64,000 bases of DNA from Roseateles terrae (GTDB lineage Bacteria; Pseudomonadota; Gammaproteobacteria; Burkholderiales; Burkholderiaceae_C), in the NCBI RefSeq assembly GCF_014192155.1, contig NZ_JACHXO010000004.1, positions 1-64,000 of the forward strand, in the 5' to 3' direction. The notes below the pieces were generated by a model. It made no database searches. It had not been told where the DNA came from and was given only the letters and a program-made list of their open reading frames with translations. Each line of letters opens with the position of its first letter. Positions within the stretch are counted from its first letter, which is position 1. Position numbers and translations under genes: made by a program. Positions 62,825 to 64,000 of this stretch are shown in pieces.

Positions 62825-64000
62825 ATGAGATTCAAACTCGCAGGCGCCTCGCTGGCGCTGATGATGGCTTTCCCCGCGGTTCAGGCGCAAAGCCCGCAAA
62901 CGCCCCTGGGACCGGTGACCCAGCCGCTGTGGCTGCGTCAGTCCAGCATTTCCCCGGACGGGCGACAGATCGCCTTCACCTTCCAGGGCAGCCTGTTCGT
63001 CATTCCCACTGCAGGCGGCACCGCCCGCCTGCTGGTCTCCAATGGCAAGCACAATGCCGCGCCCGTCTGGTCGCCCGACAGCAAGCTGCTGGCCTATGCC
63101 GCCAATGTCTACGGCAATGACGATGTGTTTGTCGTTTCCGCGGACGGCGGCCCCTCACGCCGCCTCACCTTCAATTCGGTGCCAGAAACACCGATCGCCT
63201 TCACGCCGGACGGCAAGTCCGTCGTCTTCTCGGCCCAGCGCCAGGACGGCCGCCTGAACCTGGGCTTCCCGTCTCCTGCGCTGAGCGAGACCTATCAGGT
63301 CAGCATCGAAGGTGGCCGCCGGCCGCAGCAGCTCTTCAGCGAACCCGCCCTTGCGGGCCGCTACAACAAGGCCGGCAGCCTGCTGGTCTATGAAGACTGG
63401 AAGGGCTACGAAAACGCCTTCCGCAAGCACCACATCTCCCCGGTCGCCCGCGACATCTGGGTCTGGGACACCAAGACCGGCCAGCACCGTAAGCTCACCA
63501 GCAGCGGCGGTGAAAACCGCAATCCGGTCTTTTCCCCCGACGAGACCAGCATCTACTACCTCAGCGAGCAAAGCGGCTCGATGAACGTGTGGAAGATGCC
63601 GCTGGACAATCCGTCGGCCACCCGCCAGATCACCCGTTTCACCAAGAACCCGGTGCGCTTCCTGTCCGTCGCGGCGGACGGCACGCTGTCTTACGGCTAT
63701 GACGGCGAGCTCTACACCCAGGCAGGTGATGAGGCCCAGCCACGCAAAGTCGGCGTGAGCATCGCGGCGGACGCCCTTGTGCCCACGGTTGAGAACGTCA
63801 AGCTGACCGAGGGCGCCACGGACCTCGCCGTGAGCCCGGATGGCAGCGAAGTCGCTGTGGTGGTGCGCGGACAGGTGTTTGTCACCTCCGCCGAATTCGG
63901 CAACACCCGCCGCATCACCGAGGGTCCTGGCCAGAAGCGGTCGGTCAGCTTCAGCCCCGACGGCCGCAAACTGCTCTACGCCTGCGAGCAGGATGGTCAA
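62825..64000 (+). CDS. Secreted tricorn-like PD40 beta-propeller protein, N-terminal part (3' end outside window)
   Basis: Open through the right edge, 392 codons visible. A Sec signal (MRFKLAGASLALMMAFPAVQAQ) is followed by repeated PD40/WD40-like blades: SSISPDGRQIAFTFQGSLFVIP, APVWSPDSKLLAYAAN, PIAFTPDGKSVVFSAQ, NPVFSPDETSIYYLSEQSG and LAVSPDGSEVAVVV. This order and YNKAGSLLVYEDWKGYENAFRKHH are typical of tricorn-protease homologs that continue with a PDZ and an S41 serine-protease domain. The protease part lies outside, so the catalytic residues cannot be checked. Confidence 0.9.
   Translation, partial: MRFKLAGASLALMMAFPAVQAQSPQTPLGPVTQPLWLRQSSISPDGRQIAFTFQGSLFVIPTAGGTARLLVSNGKHNAAPVWSPDSKLLAYAANVYGNDDVFVVSADGGPSRRLTFNSVPETPIAFTPDGKSVVFSAQRQDGRLNLGFPSPALSETYQVSIEGGRRPQQLFSEPALAGRYNKAGSLLVYEDWKGYENAFRKHHISPVARDIWVWDTKTGQHRKLTSSGGENRNPVFSPDETSIYYLSEQSGSMNVWKMPLDNPSATRQITRFTKNPVRFLSVAADGTLSYGYDGELYTQAGDEAQPRKVGVSIAADALVPTVENVKLTEGATDLAVSPDGSEVAVVVRGQVFVTSAEFGNTRRITEGPGQKRSVSFSPDGRKLLYACEQDGQ

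Overview
The window looks like chromosomal DNA of a high-GC betaproteobacterium of the order Burkholderiales, most likely a Roseateles, Mitsuaria, Leptothrix or Rubrivivax relative. This rests on the mix of gene families: an exosortase-B exopolysaccharide cluster, a phasin, the cysI-DUF934-cysH-cysD-cysN-cobA block, ybiB, DUF971 next to ubiE, and a membrane-anchored TAXI protein. Genus is inferred from family content only. I saw no rRNA, tRNA or CRISPR array.

Left edge (1-4179): the 3' end of an IS110-type transposase, then reverse-strand genes for sugar supply: kdsA, ugd and a UDP-glucuronate epimerase. A GC-rich intergenic element with a long inverted repeat separates them from the main cluster.

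Exopolysaccharide operon (26975 down to 4180, reverse strand): epsD, epsE, epsF, epsG, xrtB, epsI, an O-antigen-ligase/Wzy-type protein, two acyltransferase-3 proteins, a hexapeptide acetyltransferase, seven glycosyltransferases, a Wzx-type flippase, and two long secreted paralogs of unknown function on either side of the acetyltransferase. Most junctions overlap by 1-8 bases, so this reads as one long operon that assembles, decorates, polymerises and exports a polysaccharide. Exosortase B and EpsI are present, but no PEP-CTERM substrate and no polyprenyl-phosphate priming glycosyltransferase lie in the window. The secreted pair is the best candidate here for undescribed biology.

Middle (27344-51815): ubiE with a DUF971 gene, a secreted subtilisin-like protease with a strong terminator, an MFS transporter overlapping rmuC, a 2-hydroxyacid dehydrogenase, a nitroreductase-thioesterase pair, a histone-deacetylase-like hydrolase followed by a bicupin protein, a divergent phasin with a clear promoter and a triplicated terminator, a TetR regulator with a perfect palindrome upstream, a YdeI-family protein, a patatin lipoprotein, a penicillin-acylase-family hydrolase, pncB, a secreted unknown protein, an Lrp/AsnC regulator divergent from ornithine cyclodeaminase, a GGDEF-EAL protein and ybiB.

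Assimilatory sulfate reduction (52061-59922, forward strand): cysI, DUF934, cysH, cysD, cysN and cobA, then fdxA and a ferredoxin-NADP reductase. There is no cysJ, so electrons for sulfite reduction may come from ferredoxin. A near-perfect palindrome upstream of cysI is a likely operator.

Right edge (60052-64000): an orphan TAXI-type binding protein, an unknown protein that overlaps tail-to-tail with a small Cdd1-family gene, a pentanucleotide repeat, and the start of a secreted tricorn/PD40-repeat protein that runs off the window.
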